This document shows positions 10,935-23,211 of a stretch of 64,000 nt of DNA, in pieces; position 1 is the first letter of the stretch; every line of letters starts with the position of its first letter. Origin of the DNA: Microbacterium halimionae (GTDB lineage Bacteria > Actinomycetota > Actinomycetes > Actinomycetales > Microbacteriaceae); the NCBI RefSeq assembly GCF_011761265.1, contig NZ_JAAOZB010000001.1, positions 1,550,001 to 1,614,000 on the forward strand. Direction: 5' to 3'. The notes under the pieces are model-generated. The model saw nothing but the letters and a program-made list of their open reading frames with translations. It did no database searches and was not told the DNA's origin. A program made the position numbers and the translations under genes.

Positions 10935-11747
10935 GTGCTGTTTACTCAAGCTGCGACACTGATCGCTAACGCATCGTCCTCTGACGAGTTTCACGCGCCC
11001 ACAATCTGGGAGTTCTTCCCCGACGCGGTGTTCTTCGAGGGCACTGATTTCGCGATCACGCGTATCAACCTCATTCAGATGCTCGCCACTGCGGTGCTCG
11101 TTGTTCTCTTCATCATGGGAACACGACGCATGCGCATCGTTCCGGGTCGTTTCCAGAGCATTATCGAGATGGGGCTCGACTTCGTTCGAGTCAACATCGC
11201 CGAAGATTTGCTCGGCAAGAAAGACGGCAAGCGGTTCCTGCCGATCTTGACGACCCTCTTCTTCATGATCTTGTTCATGAACTTGACGGGGATTATCCCC
11301 GGGCTCAACATCGCAGGAACGAGCGTCATCGCGGTGCCGCTGCTGTTGGCTGCTGTCGCTTACATCACCTTCATATATGCGGGCGTGAAAAAGAATCCCG
11401 GTAACTTCTTCCGGAATTCGCTTATGCCGTCGGGTGTGCCGTGGCCGCTCTACATCATCATCATTCCGCTCGAGTTCCTGTCGACGTTCATCATTCGTCC
11501 GGTGACACTTACGTTGCGACTGCTGATGAACATGATCGTTGGGCACCTCATGCTGGTGCTCTTCTTCTCGGCTACACAGTTCTTCATCTTCACCCTTGGT
11601 GGCTTCTGGTCGCTTCTGGGAGCGGGAACCCTCGCTTTTGGTCTTGTCTTTACCCTCTTCGAAATCCTGGTCGCAGTTCTCCAGGCTTACGTTTTCACGA
11701 TCCTCACCGCGGTTTACATTCAGCTCGCGGTCGCGGAAGAGCACTGA
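10935..11747 (+). CDS. atpB: F1Fo ATP synthase subunit a
   Basis: Membrane subunit of Fo that forms the two proton half-channels against the c-ring. The 270-residue protein has five or six hydrophobic helices. The essential arginine sits in TLTLRLLMNMIVGH, and the final helix contains the conserved LQAYVFTILTAVYIQLA. GTG 10935 is preceded closely by GGAG. It is the first gene of a complete atpBEFHAGDC operon in the standard order. Confidence 0.96.
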   Translation: MLFTQAATLIANASSSDEFHAPTIWEFFPDAVFFEGTDFAITRINLIQMLATAVLVVLFIMGTRRMRIVPGRFQSIIEMGLDFVRVNIAEDLLGKKDGKRFLPILTTLFFMILFMNLTGIIPGLNIAGTSVIAVPLLLAAVAYITFIYAGVKKNPGNFFRNSLMPSGVPWPLYIIIIPLEFLSTFIIRPVTLTLRLLMNMIVGHLMLVLFFSATQFFIFTLGGFWSLLGAGTLAFGLVFTLFEILVAVLQAYVFTILTAVYIQLAVAEEH

Positions 11748-11788
11748 GCGGGCCGGCTCTCGCCTGCCCACCCAACGAAAGGAAATAA

Positions 11789-12028
<240 letters not shown>

Positions 12029-12058
12029 TCCCTCCACCTACACAAGTAAGGAGACAGG

Positions 12059-12625
12059 ATGCTATCCGCTCTTGTCACCCACGCTGCCGAAGAGACTGAG
12101 GCGGCTCCAAACCCGCTGTTGCCTGCGACGTATGACATCGTGTGGTCGGCAGTGTGCTTTGTCGTCATCCTTTTCGTCTTCTGGCGCGTTGTTCTGCCCA
12201 AGATGCAGGCGATGCTCGATCAGCGCGCAACCGCCATCGAAGGCAACATCGCGAAGGCTGATGAGGCTCAGCGTCAGGCGGAGGCTGCTCTTGAGGAGTA
12301 CACCGCTCAGCTCGCAGAGGCTCGCAAAGAAGCTGGAGAGATCCGGGAAGCAGCTCGCGACGACGGCAAGAAGATTGTCGCTGAAGCGAAAGAGACGGCA
12401 ACCACTGAGGCTGCTCGCGTCACAGCTGCTGCGCAGTCGCAGATCGAAGCTGAGCGTCAGACTGCTCTCGTTTCGCTGCGATCTGAAGTGGGCACCCTTG
12501 CTCTCGACCTTGCTGGTGGCGTAATCGGAGAGACACTCTCTGACGACGCGAAGGCACAGGCCGTTGTCGACCGGTTCCTCGCGGAGCTTGAAGAATCAGA
12601 CGCAGTAGAAAAGGCGTCGAAGTAA
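12059..12625 (+). CDS. atpF: F1Fo ATP synthase subunit b
   Basis: Peripheral-stalk subunit of 188 residues. It has one N-terminal transmembrane helix (about residues 25-45, DIVWSAVCFVVILFVFW) followed by a long charged amphipathic helix rich in Ala, Glu, Lys and Arg that would form the stalk dimer. An AAGGAGACAGG ribosome-binding site precedes ATG 12059. Its last base overlaps the first base of the atpH start codon, indicating translational coupling. Confidence 0.95.
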   Translation: MLSALVTHAAEETEAAPNPLLPATYDIVWSAVCFVVILFVFWRVVLPKMQAMLDQRATAIEGNIAKADEAQRQAEAALEEYTAQLAEARKEAGEIREAARDDGKKIVAEAKETATTEAARVTAAAQSQIEAERQTALVSLRSEVGTLALDLAGGVIGETLSDDAKAQAVVDRFLAELEESDAVEKASK

Positions 12626-13416
12626 TGGGTAGCGCGACCACGCACGCACTCGCGGCGACGTCGGCGGCACTCGATGCTGCATCCGGTGTCGACCTCGACG
12701 TTGCTACGCAGCTGTTTACCGCGGCGCGCACTCTTGCTGACTCCGTTCAACTGCGAAGTGCTCTGGCTGATGGCGCTGCGGCGCCATCAGCGCGGACCGC
12801 GGTTATCAACGCTGTCTTCGCGAAAGAATTTGCGCCGAGTGCTGTCTCGTTGCTGAACGCAGCGGTCGAGCAGCGTTGGTCTTCGGACGCCGACCTTGTG
12901 GCTGGCATCGAAGAACTTGCAGTACGTGCTGCCGTTGTCGCCGATCCGTCGACCGACGTGGAAGGCGAGCTGTTCTGGTTTTCACGGATAGTCGCAGACA
13001 ACCCGGAACTTGAGCTTGCCTTGGGCAGCCGATTGGGTGACGCCTCTGCGAAGGGAACCCTCGTCGAGTCGCTCGTTGACGGCAAAGTGAGCGCCGCAAC
13101 CAGCCTGATCATTTCGTCGATCGTGCGCCAGCCTGGTGAACGTCGCGTCCGCGCGATCTTGACCCAGGCGCTCGACATCGCTGCACGCCAGCGTGGTCGA
13201 ACGGTTGCAACTGTTACGACGGCTCACGACCTCGGTGCGAGCCAGATCGATCGCTTGCGGTCGGCTCTCAGTGCTCGCTACAGAACCGATGTTTCTATCA
13301 ACGTCGTCATTGACGCAGCTGTTGTCGGGGGACTCCGAGTCGCCATTGGCGATGAGCTCATCGATGCGAGCGTTTCCACCCGATTGGCAGATCTTCGCCA
13401 GCGTCTCGCTGGCTGA
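12625..13416 (+). CDS. atpH: F1Fo ATP synthase subunit delta
   Basis: Connects the F1 head to the b-subunit stalk. At 263 residues it is longer than E. coli delta (177), as is usual for actinobacteria. The C-terminal delta signature is recognisable in [40 protein letters not shown]. It starts at ATG 12625, overlapping the atpF stop. A separate mycobacterial-style b-delta fusion is not present here, because b and delta are distinct ORFs. Confidence 0.95.
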   Translation: MGSATTHALAATSAALDAASGVDLDVATQLFTAARTLADSVQLRSALADGAAAPSARTAVINAVFAKEFAPSAVSLLNAAVEQRWSSDADLVAGIEELAVRAAVVADPSTDVEGELFWFSRIVADNPELELALGSRLGDASAKGTLVESLVDGKVSAATSLIISSIVRQPGERRVRAILTQALDIAARQRGRTVATVTTAHDLGASQIDRLRSALSARYRTDVSINVVIDAAVVGGLRVAIGDELIDASVSTRLADLRQRLAG

Positions 13417-13481
13417 TCAAAGACTTCCCGCTGCACTGCGGAGACTTCGGGGCCGAGGCCCCACAAACACGAAGGAAGACA

Positions 13482-15122
13482 ATGGCAGAAATCTCCATCA
13501 GCCCCGACGTCATTCGTGACGCGCTGAAAGACTTCGTCGCCGCGTACGAGCCCACCGGCTCTGCTGCCGCTGAGGTCGGCACGGTCGTCGACGCCGCGGA
13601 CGGCATCGCTCACGTCGAGGGTTTGCCGGGCGTCATGGCCAACGAGCTCGTCAAGTTTGCTGACGGCACGCTCGGCCTCGCTCTCAGCCTCGATGAGCAC
13701 GTCATCGGTGTCGTCGTTCTCGGCGAGTTTGCTGGCGTTGAAGCCGGCCAGCAGGTCACCCGTACCGGTGAGGTGCTTTCGGTTCCTGTCGGTGATGGCT
13801 ACCTCGGTCGCGTCGTTGATACTCTCGGTGCCCCCATCGACGGACTCGGTGAGATCGCAACGACCGGCCGTCGCGCCCTTGAGTTGCAGGCGCCCGGCGT
13901 CATGCAGCGCAAGAGTGTGCACGAGCCGCTTCAGACCGGCATCAAGGCAATCGACGCCATGATTCCTGTCGGTCGTGGTCAGCGCCAGCTCATCATTGGT
14001 GACCGCCAGACGGGTAAAACCGCGATCGCGATCGACACGATCATCAACCAGAAGGCCAACTGGGAGTCGGGCGACACCAACAAGCAGGTGCGCTGCATCT
14101 ACGTGGCAATCGGCCAGAAGGGCTCCACGATCGCTTCGGTCAAGGGCGCTCTCGAAGATGCCGGTGCAATGGAGTACACGACGATCGTTGCGGCTCCCGC
14201 ATCTGACCCCGCCGGCTTCAAGTACTTGGCGCCGTACACCGGTTCTGCTATTGGTCAACACTGGATGTATGAGGGCAAGCACGTCCTCATCATTTTTGAT
14301 GACCTGTCGAAGCAGGCTGAGGCCTACCGTGCCGTATCGCTGCTTCTGCGTCGTCCGCCGGGCCGCGAGGCATACCCTGGTGACGTTTTCTACCTGCACT
14401 CGCGTCTGCTGGAGCGTTGCGCAAAGCTCTCTGACGAACTCGGTGCTGGCTCGATGACCGGCCTGCCGATCATCGAGACTAAGGCGAACGACGTCTCGGC
14501 ATACATCCCGACCAACGTGATCTCGATCACTGACGGACAGATCTTCTTGCAGTCGGATCTCTTCAACTCTAACCAGCGTCCCGCTGTCGACGTTGGTATC
14601 TCCGTGTCGCGTGTTGGTGGTGACGCTCAGGTGAAATCGATCAAGAAGGTGTCGGGAACGCTGAAGCTCGAACTCGCTCAGTACCGCTCACTCCAGGCCT
14701 TCGCGATGTTTGCGTCGGACCTTGACGCCGCGTCGCGTCGTCAGCTCTCTCGCGGTGAGCGCCTGACTGAGCTGCTGAAGCAGCCTCAGTACTCGCCGTA
14801 CCCCGTCGAAGAGCAGGTTGTTTCGATCTGGGCCGGAACGAAAGGCAAACTCGACTCGATCGAAGTCGAAGATGTCTTGCGTTTTGAGCGCGATCTACTC
14901 GATTACATGCGTCGCAACACTTCAATCCTCGACACGCTGCGGGAGACCAACGCGCTGAGCGATGAGATTGTTGCCGAGATGGAAAAGGTCACTGACGACT
15001 TCATCCTCGAATTCCAGGGCGGCAAAGGCCAGGCCATTGACGCCCCCGGACGCGAGGAGGTGGCGGCGGCAGCTGAAACCGACGTCAACCAGGAGAAGAT
15101 CGTCAAGGGCCGTCGCGGCTAG
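13482..15122 (+). CDS. atpA: F1Fo ATP synthase subunit alpha
   Basis: Non-catalytic nucleotide-binding subunit of the F1 hexamer, 546 residues. The P-loop [13 protein letters not shown] starts near residue 173, and the alpha signature [17 protein letters not shown] is present. The C-terminus extends past the family core with an Ala/Glu-rich, then basic, tail ending KGRRG; actinobacterial alpha subunits commonly have such an extension, which in mycobacteria inhibits ATP hydrolysis. That role is only suggested here. A GAAGGAAGAC ribosome-binding site precedes ATG 13482. Confidence 0.98.
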   Translation: MAEISISPDVIRDALKDFVAAYEPTGSAAAEVGTVVDAADGIAHVEGLPGVMANELVKFADGTLGLALSLDEHVIGVVVLGEFAGVEAGQQVTRTGEVLSVPVGDGYLGRVVDTLGAPIDGLGEIATTGRRALELQAPGVMQRKSVHEPLQTGIKAIDAMIPVGRGQRQLIIGDRQTGKTAIAIDTIINQKANWESGDTNKQVRCIYVAIGQKGSTIASVKGALEDAGAMEYTTIVAAPASDPAGFKYLAPYTGSAIGQHWMYEGKHVLIIFDDLSKQAEAYRAVSLLLRRPPGREAYPGDVFYLHSRLLERCAKLSDELGAGSMTGLPIIETKANDVSAYIPTNVISITDGQIFLQSDLFNSNQRPAVDVGISVSRVGGDAQVKSIKKVSGTLKLELAQYRSLQAFAMFASDLDAASRRQLSRGERLTELLKQPQYSPYPVEEQVVSIWAGTKGKLDSIEVEDVLRFERDLLDYMRRNTSILDTLRETNALSDEIVAEMEKVTDDFILEFQGGKGQAIDAPGREEVAAAAETDVNQEKIVKGRRG

Positions 15123-15141
15123 ATAACAGAGACGACGACTA

Positions 15142-17515
<2,374 letters not shown>

Positions 17516-17516
17516 C

Positions 17517-17777
17517 ATGCCGCTGCACGTGAGCCTCGTTTCGGCTGATGCCGAGGTTTGGACCGGTGACGCATCACTCGTCGTCGCGAAGACCGTTGAG
17601 GGCGAGATCGGTCTCATGGCCGATCACGAGCCCATCTTGGCAATTCTTGCGGAGGGCCAGGTGCGCATCACGACCCTTGAGGGTGAAAAAGTTCTGGCGA
17701 GTGCGCAGGACGGTTTCCTCTCGATGGAGGGCAACGTGTTGACGATCGTAGCGGGGAACGCGGCGCTCGTCTCCTGA
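17517..17777 (+). CDS. atpC: F1Fo ATP synthase subunit epsilon
   Basis: Regulatory subunit of the central stalk. The 86-residue product contains the N-terminal beta-sandwich (MPLHVSLVSADAEVWTGDAS, EGEIGLMADHEPILAIL) but lacks the C-terminal two-helix domain of E. coli epsilon, as in many actinobacteria. Two starts are possible: ATG 17508 and ATG 17517. I prefer 17517 because AGGAG at 17502-17506 is only one base from the first ATG and about 10 nt from the second. It is the last gene of the operon and is followed by a strong terminator. Confidence 0.93.
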   Translation: MPLHVSLVSADAEVWTGDASLVVAKTVEGEIGLMADHEPILAILAEGQVRITTLEGEKVLASAQDGFLSMEGNVLTIVAGNAALVS

Positions 17778-17790
17778 CCAGCAGTTACAG

Positions 17791-17827
17791 CGCGCGCCGC
17801 CCACTTCTGGGTGGCGCGCGTTGTTTT
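17791..17827 (+). terminator. Intrinsic terminator of the ATP synthase operon
   Basis: A 13-bp stem (CGCGCGCCGCCCA with TGGGTGGCGCGCG, one G-U pair) and a CTTC loop are followed by TTGTTTTTC. The end of the T tract lies only 5 bp before the yaaA start codon. Confidence 0.92.
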
Positions 17828-17832
17828 TCCTC

Positions 17833-18582
17833 ATGATTATTCTTCCCCCCTCTGAAACCAAACGCCCCGGCGGGGTTGCCGAACCGCTCACCCTGGATTC
17901 ACTCGCGTTTGCAGAGCTCACTCGAGCGCGCCGAGACGTGCTCGCCGCGCTCGTCACGCTCTCCGCACACCCAGAGGATGCTGCACGGATACTCAAGCTC
18001 AGCGACCGGCAGCGAGGCGAGATTAGTGTCAACGCTGAGATCTACGCGTCACCCACGATGCCGGCGATCGATCGCTACACAGGCGTGCTCTACGACGTGC
18101 TTGCTGCGCACGATCTTGATGAGAATGCTCGCGGCTGGTTGGGCGATAACGTCGTTATTCACACGGCCCCCTTGGGCTTGGTGGGGGCGCTCGACCCGAT
18201 CCCGGCGTATCGTTTGGGCGCCTCAGCGTCGCTGCCGGGGCTGCCCTCGCTGCGTAAGACGTGGGCTAGCGCTGTATCGGGCGCTCTCGTTGCGGCCGAG
18301 CCTGAATTCATTCTTGATTTGCGATCACAGGCGTACGTCTCGCTGGGGCCAGCCCCGCTGTCCGTCTCGAGCGCCTATGTTCGAGTTGTCGCGACAGCGG
18401 AAGATGGCGCCGTGAGAGCGCTAAATCACTTCAATAAGCACTCCAAAGGCGCGTTCGTTCGTGCCCTCGCCGTGGCACAGCCGGCGTTGCTTTCGCTCGA
18501 TTCGCTCGCCGGGTGGGCGGCATCGGTGGGATTTGACCTACGCGACAACGGCTCCGGATCCTGGGACCTCGTCGCTGTTTAG
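17833..18582 (+). CDS. yaaA: Peroxide stress protein YaaA (DUF328/UPF0246 family)
   Basis: A 249-residue cytosolic protein. It begins MIILPPSETK, matching the family's N-terminal PAK/PPSETK motif, and contains the HFNKHSKGAFVRAL basic motif of the UPF0246 fold. E. coli YaaA lowers free iron during peroxide stress and binds DNA; the actinobacterial role is inferred. I chose ATG 17833 rather than ATG 17821, because the latter lies inside the terminator T tract. There is no room for a private promoter between the atp terminator and this start, so expression may depend on readthrough or on a promoter inside atpC. Confidence 0.85.
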   Translation: MIILPPSETKRPGGVAEPLTLDSLAFAELTRARRDVLAALVTLSAHPEDAARILKLSDRQRGEISVNAEIYASPTMPAIDRYTGVLYDVLAAHDLDENARGWLGDNVVIHTAPLGLVGALDPIPAYRLGASASLPGLPSLRKTWASAVSGALVAAEPEFILDLRSQAYVSLGPAPLSVSSAYVRVVATAEDGAVRALNHFNKHSKGAFVRALAVAQPALLSLDSLAGWAASVGFDLRDNGSGSWDLVAV

Positions 18583-18625
18583 CCGCGCCGTGGGTGGCTT
18601 CCTGTGAGAACCCTTAGAGATTGGC

Positions 18626-18631
18626 TAGACT
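18626..18631 (+). promoter_or_regulatory. Putative -10 box for the membrane protein gene at 18696
   Basis: TAGACT lies 64 bp before ATG 18696, with a weak TGTGAG at the -35 distance. The predicted leader of about 55 nt ends in a good AAGGAAG ribosome-binding site. Confidence 0.5.
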
Positions 18632-18695
18632 GAAGCAGTGGGTGTCACTTTGGTCCCGTAGCTGATCTTCAGCTCCCTCAATCAAGGAAGTAACT

Positions 18696-19292
18696 ATGAT
18701 CTTCAGTTCGAACTACGACTCGGATGTGAACGGGCTCGGCATCCTTGCTGTTCTTGTCTTTCTCATTCCTTTTCTGTTGATACTCGCGCTCGCGGGATAT
18801 CTCATCAGCTCCTTTCTCTACATGCGCATTTTTGATAAAGCGGGTGTACAAGGCAAGTGGCGTGCGTGGGTCCCGGTCTACAACTACCTCATCTTGGCGA
18901 AGCTCGGCGATCTGTCGCCCTGGTGGTTCCTTGGTGCGCTGGTGGGGGCAGGGCTTTTGTCGGGCATCCCGATCGTCGGTGCACTGCTTTATCTCGTTCC
19001 ACTCGTTCTCATCGTCATGTACTCGTGGCGCGTTGGACTGAAGCTCGGTAAAGAGTGGTACTACCTCTTGCTCTTCCTCATCCCCGGTATCGGTAGCCTT
19101 ATTTGGCTCGCAATTATGGCGTTTACGTCATCGCGCTGGTCGACGGCTCTACCGCTCGCACCGTGGAGCAGCAGCTTCCTCGCGGACAACACCGTCTGGG
19201 ACGGTGTTCCTCCGCAGCATGGCGGCGCTTCACCAATGCCGCCCGCTCCGGGTTCGTACACACCGCCCACGCCTCCCGCTCCGCAGTCTTAG
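18696..19292 (+). CDS. Small multi-pass membrane protein (DUF5684-like)
   Basis: A 198-residue protein with about four hydrophobic segments (roughly residues 14-42, 69-90, 92-110 and 124-142) and a proline-rich cytoplasmic or external tail ending PPTPPAPQS. The pattern FDKAGVQGKWRAWVPVYNYLILAKL between helices is characteristic of a family of small actinobacterial membrane proteins often labelled DUF5684; the label is from memory. ATG 18696 follows AAGGAAGTAACT. It has its own promoter-like box and terminator. No function is known. Confidence 0.7.
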   Translation: MIFSSNYDSDVNGLGILAVLVFLIPFLLILALAGYLISSFLYMRIFDKAGVQGKWRAWVPVYNYLILAKLGDLSPWWFLGALVGAGLLSGIPIVGALLYLVPLVLIVMYSWRVGLKLGKEWYYLLLFLIPGIGSLIWLAIMAFTSSRWSTALPLAPWSSSFLADNTVWDGVPPQHGGASPMPPAPGSYTPPTPPAPQS

Positions 19293-19305
19293 GCTGCTAA
19301 GAAGG

Positions 19306-19345
19306 AAATGCGCCTCCGCTTCATGCGGAGGCGCATTTCTTGTTG
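19306..19345 (+). terminator. Intrinsic terminator after the DUF5684-like gene
   Basis: A perfect 14-bp stem (AAATGCGCCTCCGC with GCGGAGGCGCATTT) and a TTCAT loop, followed by CTTGTTG. The A/T ends of the stem can work in both directions. Confidence 0.85.
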
Positions 19346-19445
19346 CCGCGCGCCGAGCGAGAGTGGGTCGCTCACGTCTACTAAGATGTGAAAATGCCGT
19401 GACCACGGCGACGCAACGACCGCCAGCTGGCGGGGAGGACAGGGC

Positions 19446-20222
19446 GTGCCCGAAGTATCCACCCGAACCCACTCGGTGACTTTGCCGCAAGGCGAACTCA
19501 CTCTGACGTGGGCAGCAGTCACAGACACCGGCCGCCGCCGCGAAATTAATCAAGACGCAGTGCTTGCCGACTTTCCTCTTTTCATCGTCGCTGATGGCAT
19601 GGGCGGACACATCGGTGGCGAGATCGCCAGCGCCAGCACCATTACACGCCTGTCTGCGACTCTTGACGGCGCGAAAATGACGCCCCGTATTATTGAAAAG
19701 GCGCTCACTCGCGCTGTAAAAGACATTGCTTCGCATCCGGAAGCGACGGACGAAGGTACCGGAACGACAGTCACGGGTGTCTATCTCGATGTCACAACGC
19801 CCGAGCCGCACTGGGTGACGTTGAACATCGGAGATTCGCGCGTCTATCTTTCTCGTGACGATTCGCTCGTGCAGATCACCACCGATCATTCAGTCGTTCA
19901 GGAGCTCATCGCGGCAGGTCGACTGAGTCCAGAAGAAGCCGAGAACCATCCGTATGGCAATGTCATCACGCGTGCTGTGGGACCTACCGAGAGCGTAAAG
20001 CCAGATTACGTTCGGCTGGATCTCGTCGATGGTGACAGGTTTGTCATCTGCTCAGACGGTTTGACGAAAGAGCTCACCGACTTCGGAATTCAGCATTTCT
20101 TAGAAGAGCACAGCGACCCGGCCGCAGCAGTATCGGCGATGCTCGACGCGGCACTCGAAAATGGCGGACGGGACAACGTGACGATCATTGTTCTTGACGT
20201 TGTCTTTGTGGGCGCGAGCTGA
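19446..20222 (+). CDS. PP2C-family serine/threonine protein phosphatase
   Basis: A 258-residue soluble Mn/Mg-dependent phosphatase. Metal-binding motifs are in order: DTGRRREINQDA, VADGMGGH, GTTVTGVYL, NIGDSRVYL, VICSDGLT and GGRDNVTIIVLD. GTG 19446 follows GGGGAGGACAGG. A possible -10 box (TAAGAT, 19382-19387) precedes it. No Ser/Thr kinase gene is in the window, so the cognate kinase is elsewhere. The neighbouring FtsK-like ATPase is 110 bp downstream on the same strand, and the two may be functionally linked. Confidence 0.93.
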   Translation: MPEVSTRTHSVTLPQGELTLTWAAVTDTGRRREINQDAVLADFPLFIVADGMGGHIGGEIASASTITRLSATLDGAKMTPRIIEKALTRAVKDIASHPEATDEGTGTTVTGVYLDVTTPEPHWVTLNIGDSRVYLSRDDSLVQITTDHSVVQELIAAGRLSPEEAENHPYGNVITRAVGPTESVKPDYVRLDLVDGDRFVICSDGLTKELTDFGIQHFLEEHSDPAAAVSAMLDAALENGGRDNVTIIVLDVVFVGAS

Positions 20223-20331
20223 CCTGATCGGCCACAACGCTTAATTTCCGGAGCTCATATTCTCCACAGCGGCGAGCTCCTTACGTCTTGTCCCTGTTCG
20301 TGAGAAGTCCACACGACGCATGTTGTGATGG

Positions 20332-23211
20332 ATGTCTACTGGCAAAATGCCACAAACTTCAGATCGTGCCCGCCACGTCGACTCGCGCTTGGCGTCGCAC
20401 CAGCGGGGAGAATCCTTACGACTTCCCACCCCCGAGTTGCCACCGCGACGTCAAAGTCTGCCTATTTTTGCGGCCTTCGTGCCTGTCATCGGTGCAGTGG
20501 CGCTGTGGTTGTTCACCGGGTCGATTTTTGCACTCTGGTTCGCCGCACTCGGCCCGCTGATAGCGGTTGCCGCAGCGATAGACGCGCGTCGTGCGGCGCG
20601 CAAATCACGCCAACGATCGCTCAAGACACTGGCGACCGCTATTGCTGGCTTGGCGAGCATTGTCGATGAGCGCCATGCCTCGGAGCGACGTTCTCTCGAG
20701 GCGAGGCATCCTGACATCGTTGGGTTTATCGCGGACGATTCTGCAGTGTGGCGCGACCAGAGCACGGATGCCCCCGCGATTGTCGTTGGTCGCGGCACGA
20801 CGCAGAGCGTGGTCTACATTTCTGGTGGCGAGGGGGGAGATGCCGAGCAGCTTCGCCAGCGTGCACAGCGTCTCATCGATGCGCCGATCACCGCTGCTGC
20901 TCACCGAGGCATTGCCGTCGTGGGGCCAACGCACCTTGCGGCGGCGGTGATTCGCGCGCTCATCGTGCAGCTTTGCCTCGCACTACCGCCAAGCCGACTG
21001 AGAGTGTCAGCGGCTAAACCCGAGGAATGGATGCGCGCGCTGCCGCACTGGGGCAGTGGCGCGAAGTACTCGCTCGGAGTATGCGAATCGGGTGTGCCGC
21101 TCGTCGATACGTGCGACATCATGCTTGCCCGTGTTGAGCCGGGCGCGCCGCTTCCGCCGGGCTGTGGGTGCGTGCTTAACCTGACAGGCCTCGTCAGCGC
21201 GCGCATGGATGATGCACGATTCGTCGAGGCGAACGACGAATCGCACTCAATGGCGGTCGAAGTTGAGATGCTCGCACCAGCTCAAGCGCTGCAGGTCGCT
21301 ACCGAGCTCGGGACGCGCGCACGAGCATTTACGCCGGCCGCGGGCCCCGCTGATGTTGCTCTTCGCGACCTTCTCTCTGACGAGATCGCCACCACGCTTG
21401 CGCCACTTCGCGCTGTGATCGGACACGACGGGCACCAGGCAAGTTGGGTTGATCTGGTCGCTGACGGCCCACACGCGATCGTTGCGGGTGTGACCGGATC
21501 GGGGAAGAGCGAGCTGCTCATCACCTGGGTAGCTTCGCTCAGCGCACAGTTTGACACCACAGCTGTGAGCTTTTTACTGGTCGATTTCAAAGGTGGCACA
21601 GCGTTTGACAGCCTTCGCAGGCTGCCGCATGTCACGGGAGTCATCACCGATCTCGATGGCACGGGTGCTCGACGTGCTCTGGTGAGCCTTCGCGCAGAAA
21701 TTCGGTGGCGAGAACGTGCCTTGGCGAACGTCGGGGCGCGCGATATCAGCGATGAACGAGCTGCTTTTCCGCGACTCGTTATCGTCGTAGACGAATTCGC
21801 CGCTTTGGTCGCGGCACACCCCGAACTCCATGAGATATTCATTGACGTCGCCGCGCGCGGACGTGCCCTAGGCATGCATCTCGTACTCGGGACGCAGCGC
21901 GTCGCCGGTGTTATCCGCGACTCGCTCCTGGCTAACTGCCCGCTTCGGATGAGCTTGAGAGTCACCGACCCGGCTGACAGCAAGTCGGTCGTTGGTACCG
22001 ATCATGCGTTCAAACTGGCTGGAACGCCGGAATCACGCGGATTTGCAATGATCAAACGCGCTGCGGATGCGCAGCCGTCGTCAGCGCGCATCGCCCTGAC
22101 GACAACGGACGACATCACGCGTATCGCTGCGGGGACGATGGGCCCGTCGCCTCGACGACCTTGGTTGCCCGCGCTTCCAGCGCACACGAACGTGTCATCG
22201 TTGCAAGTGCCGATCGTCGTGGAAGGCGAAATCGTCTTGGGGCTCGCTGACGAGCCTGATCAGCAGCAACAGAGCGTCGCGACTCTGAGACCGGGGGACC
22301 GGGGGCTACTGATCATGGGATGTGGCGGAAGCGGCAAGTCCTCGGTGCTCCAAGTCATCGCTCAGCAGGTCGGAAGCGAGCGCATCGTGAATGTGCCGCG
22401 AGAGGCAGAAGGCGCGTGGGATACGCTCGCGAAGCTTGTTGAGGAACCGCCCGAGAGCGGGATTGTTCTCGTGGACGACGTTGATGCTCTTCTTTCGCAG
22501 TTTCCCAGCGACTACGCGCTGGAAGCAGCGCACAACCTTGAGTATCTGCTGCGCGCGGCGGGGAGATACCGCGTCGTTGTAACGGCTCAGCGATTTACCG
22601 GATCGGTATCCCGATTGGCTGATTTGCTGCCGAGACGTGCGCTACTTGCGATGACATCGCGACAGGACTACATCGCAGCGGGTGGGGACTCCGGCACTTT
22701 TGCTGAACCTCGACCCTCAGGACGGGCGCGTTTGGACGGCATCCTTGTTCAATTTGCATGTCCGGATGTCACGCAGCAAGAGTCGTCTGCGACGGAGCCA
22801 CAGTTGTGGTCGCCAACCGCGCCGATTACAGGTTTTGTCTTGCGGCCCGGCGCTTCCTCCCGGCGTCTTGCGAATACGTGGGCTCAGGCAGGATGCCGCG
22901 TGCTGAGCGTTGAAGAGGCAACGAATCTCACCTCGATGGCGGATATCGGAGAGCGACCCCTCGTCATCATCGGCGACGGCGAACAATGGCAACGATCATG
23001 GCGAATCCTCTCAACGGTGCGAGATGGTCACGACCTCGTTGTGGATTCAGCGTGCGCCGCTGAGCTACGAATATTGACCGGCATCCGTGAACTGCCTCCC
23101 TACTGCACACCCGGCGCTGACCGAGCGTGGCTTGTGAGCCAAGGTGAATCGCCGGTGCGAGTGCGCCTCCCGCGCGCCGAGTCAGCAAGCGTTTCGCGCA
23201 CGACCAGCTAA
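20332..23211 (+). CDS. EccC/EssC-like FtsK/SpoIIIE-family ATPase (orphan)
   Basis: A 959-residue membrane-anchored ATPase resembling the coupling ATPases of type VII secretion. Two hydrophobic segments lie at about residues 44-86. The first FtsK domain has Walker A VTGSGKSEL near residue 387, the family hallmark VDFKGGTAFD, Walker B VIVVDEFAALV and GTQRVAG. A second P-loop, GCGGSGKSS, is near residue 663 with VLVDDVDALL. True EccC has three ATPase domains, so this is a shorter relative. I see no WXG100/EsxA, EccB, EccD or mycosin gene nearby. DNA translocation is less likely because there is no FtsK gamma domain. A start at ATG 20347 is also possible. Its stop overlaps the convergent asparaginase stop. 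Confidence 0.8.
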   Translation: MSTGKMPQTSDRARHVDSRLASHQRGESLRLPTPELPPRRQSLPIFAAFVPVIGAVALWLFTGSIFALWFAALGPLIAVAAAIDARRAARKSRQRSLKTLATAIAGLASIVDERHASERRSLEARHPDIVGFIADDSAVWRDQSTDAPAIVVGRGTTQSVVYISGGEGGDAEQLRQRAQRLIDAPITAAAHRGIAVVGPTHLAAAVIRALIVQLCLALPPSRLRVSAAKPEEWMRALPHWGSGAKYSLGVCESGVPLVDTCDIMLARVEPGAPLPPGCGCVLNLTGLVSARMDDARFVEANDESHSMAVEVEMLAPAQALQVATELGTRARAFTPAAGPADVALRDLLSDEIATTLAPLRAVIGHDGHQASWVDLVADGPHAIVAGVTGSGKSELLITWVASLSAQFDTTAVSFLLVDFKGGTAFDSLRRLPHVTGVITDLDGTGARRALVSLRAEIRWRERALANVGARDISDERAAFPRLVIVVDEFAALVAAHPELHEIFIDVAARGRALGMHLVLGTQRVAGVIRDSLLANCPLRMSLRVTDPADSKSVVGTDHAFKLAGTPESRGFAMIKRAADAQPSSARIALTTTDDITRIAAGTMGPSPRRPWLPALPAHTNVSSLQVPIVVEGEIVLGLADEPDQQQQSVATLRPGDRGLLIMGCGGSGKSSVLQVIAQQVGSERIVNVPREAEGAWDTLAKLVEEPPESGIVLVDDVDALLSQFPSDYALEAAHNLEYLLRAAGRYRVVVTAQRFTGSVSRLADLLPRRALLAMTSRQDYIAAGGDSGTFAEPRPSGRARLDGILVQFACPDVTQQESSATEPQLWSPTAPITGFVLRPGASSRRLANTWAQAGCRVLSVEEATNLTSMADIGERPLVIIGDGEQWQRSWRILSTVRDGHDLVVDSACAAELRILTGIRELPPYCTPGADRAWLVSQGESPVRVRLPRAESASVSRTTS

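Noticed and set aside
20223..20331. Possible WXG100 secretion substrate gene beside the EccC-like ATPase
   Set aside because: The 109-bp gap is too short and contains no suitable frame; none is found in nearby gaps.
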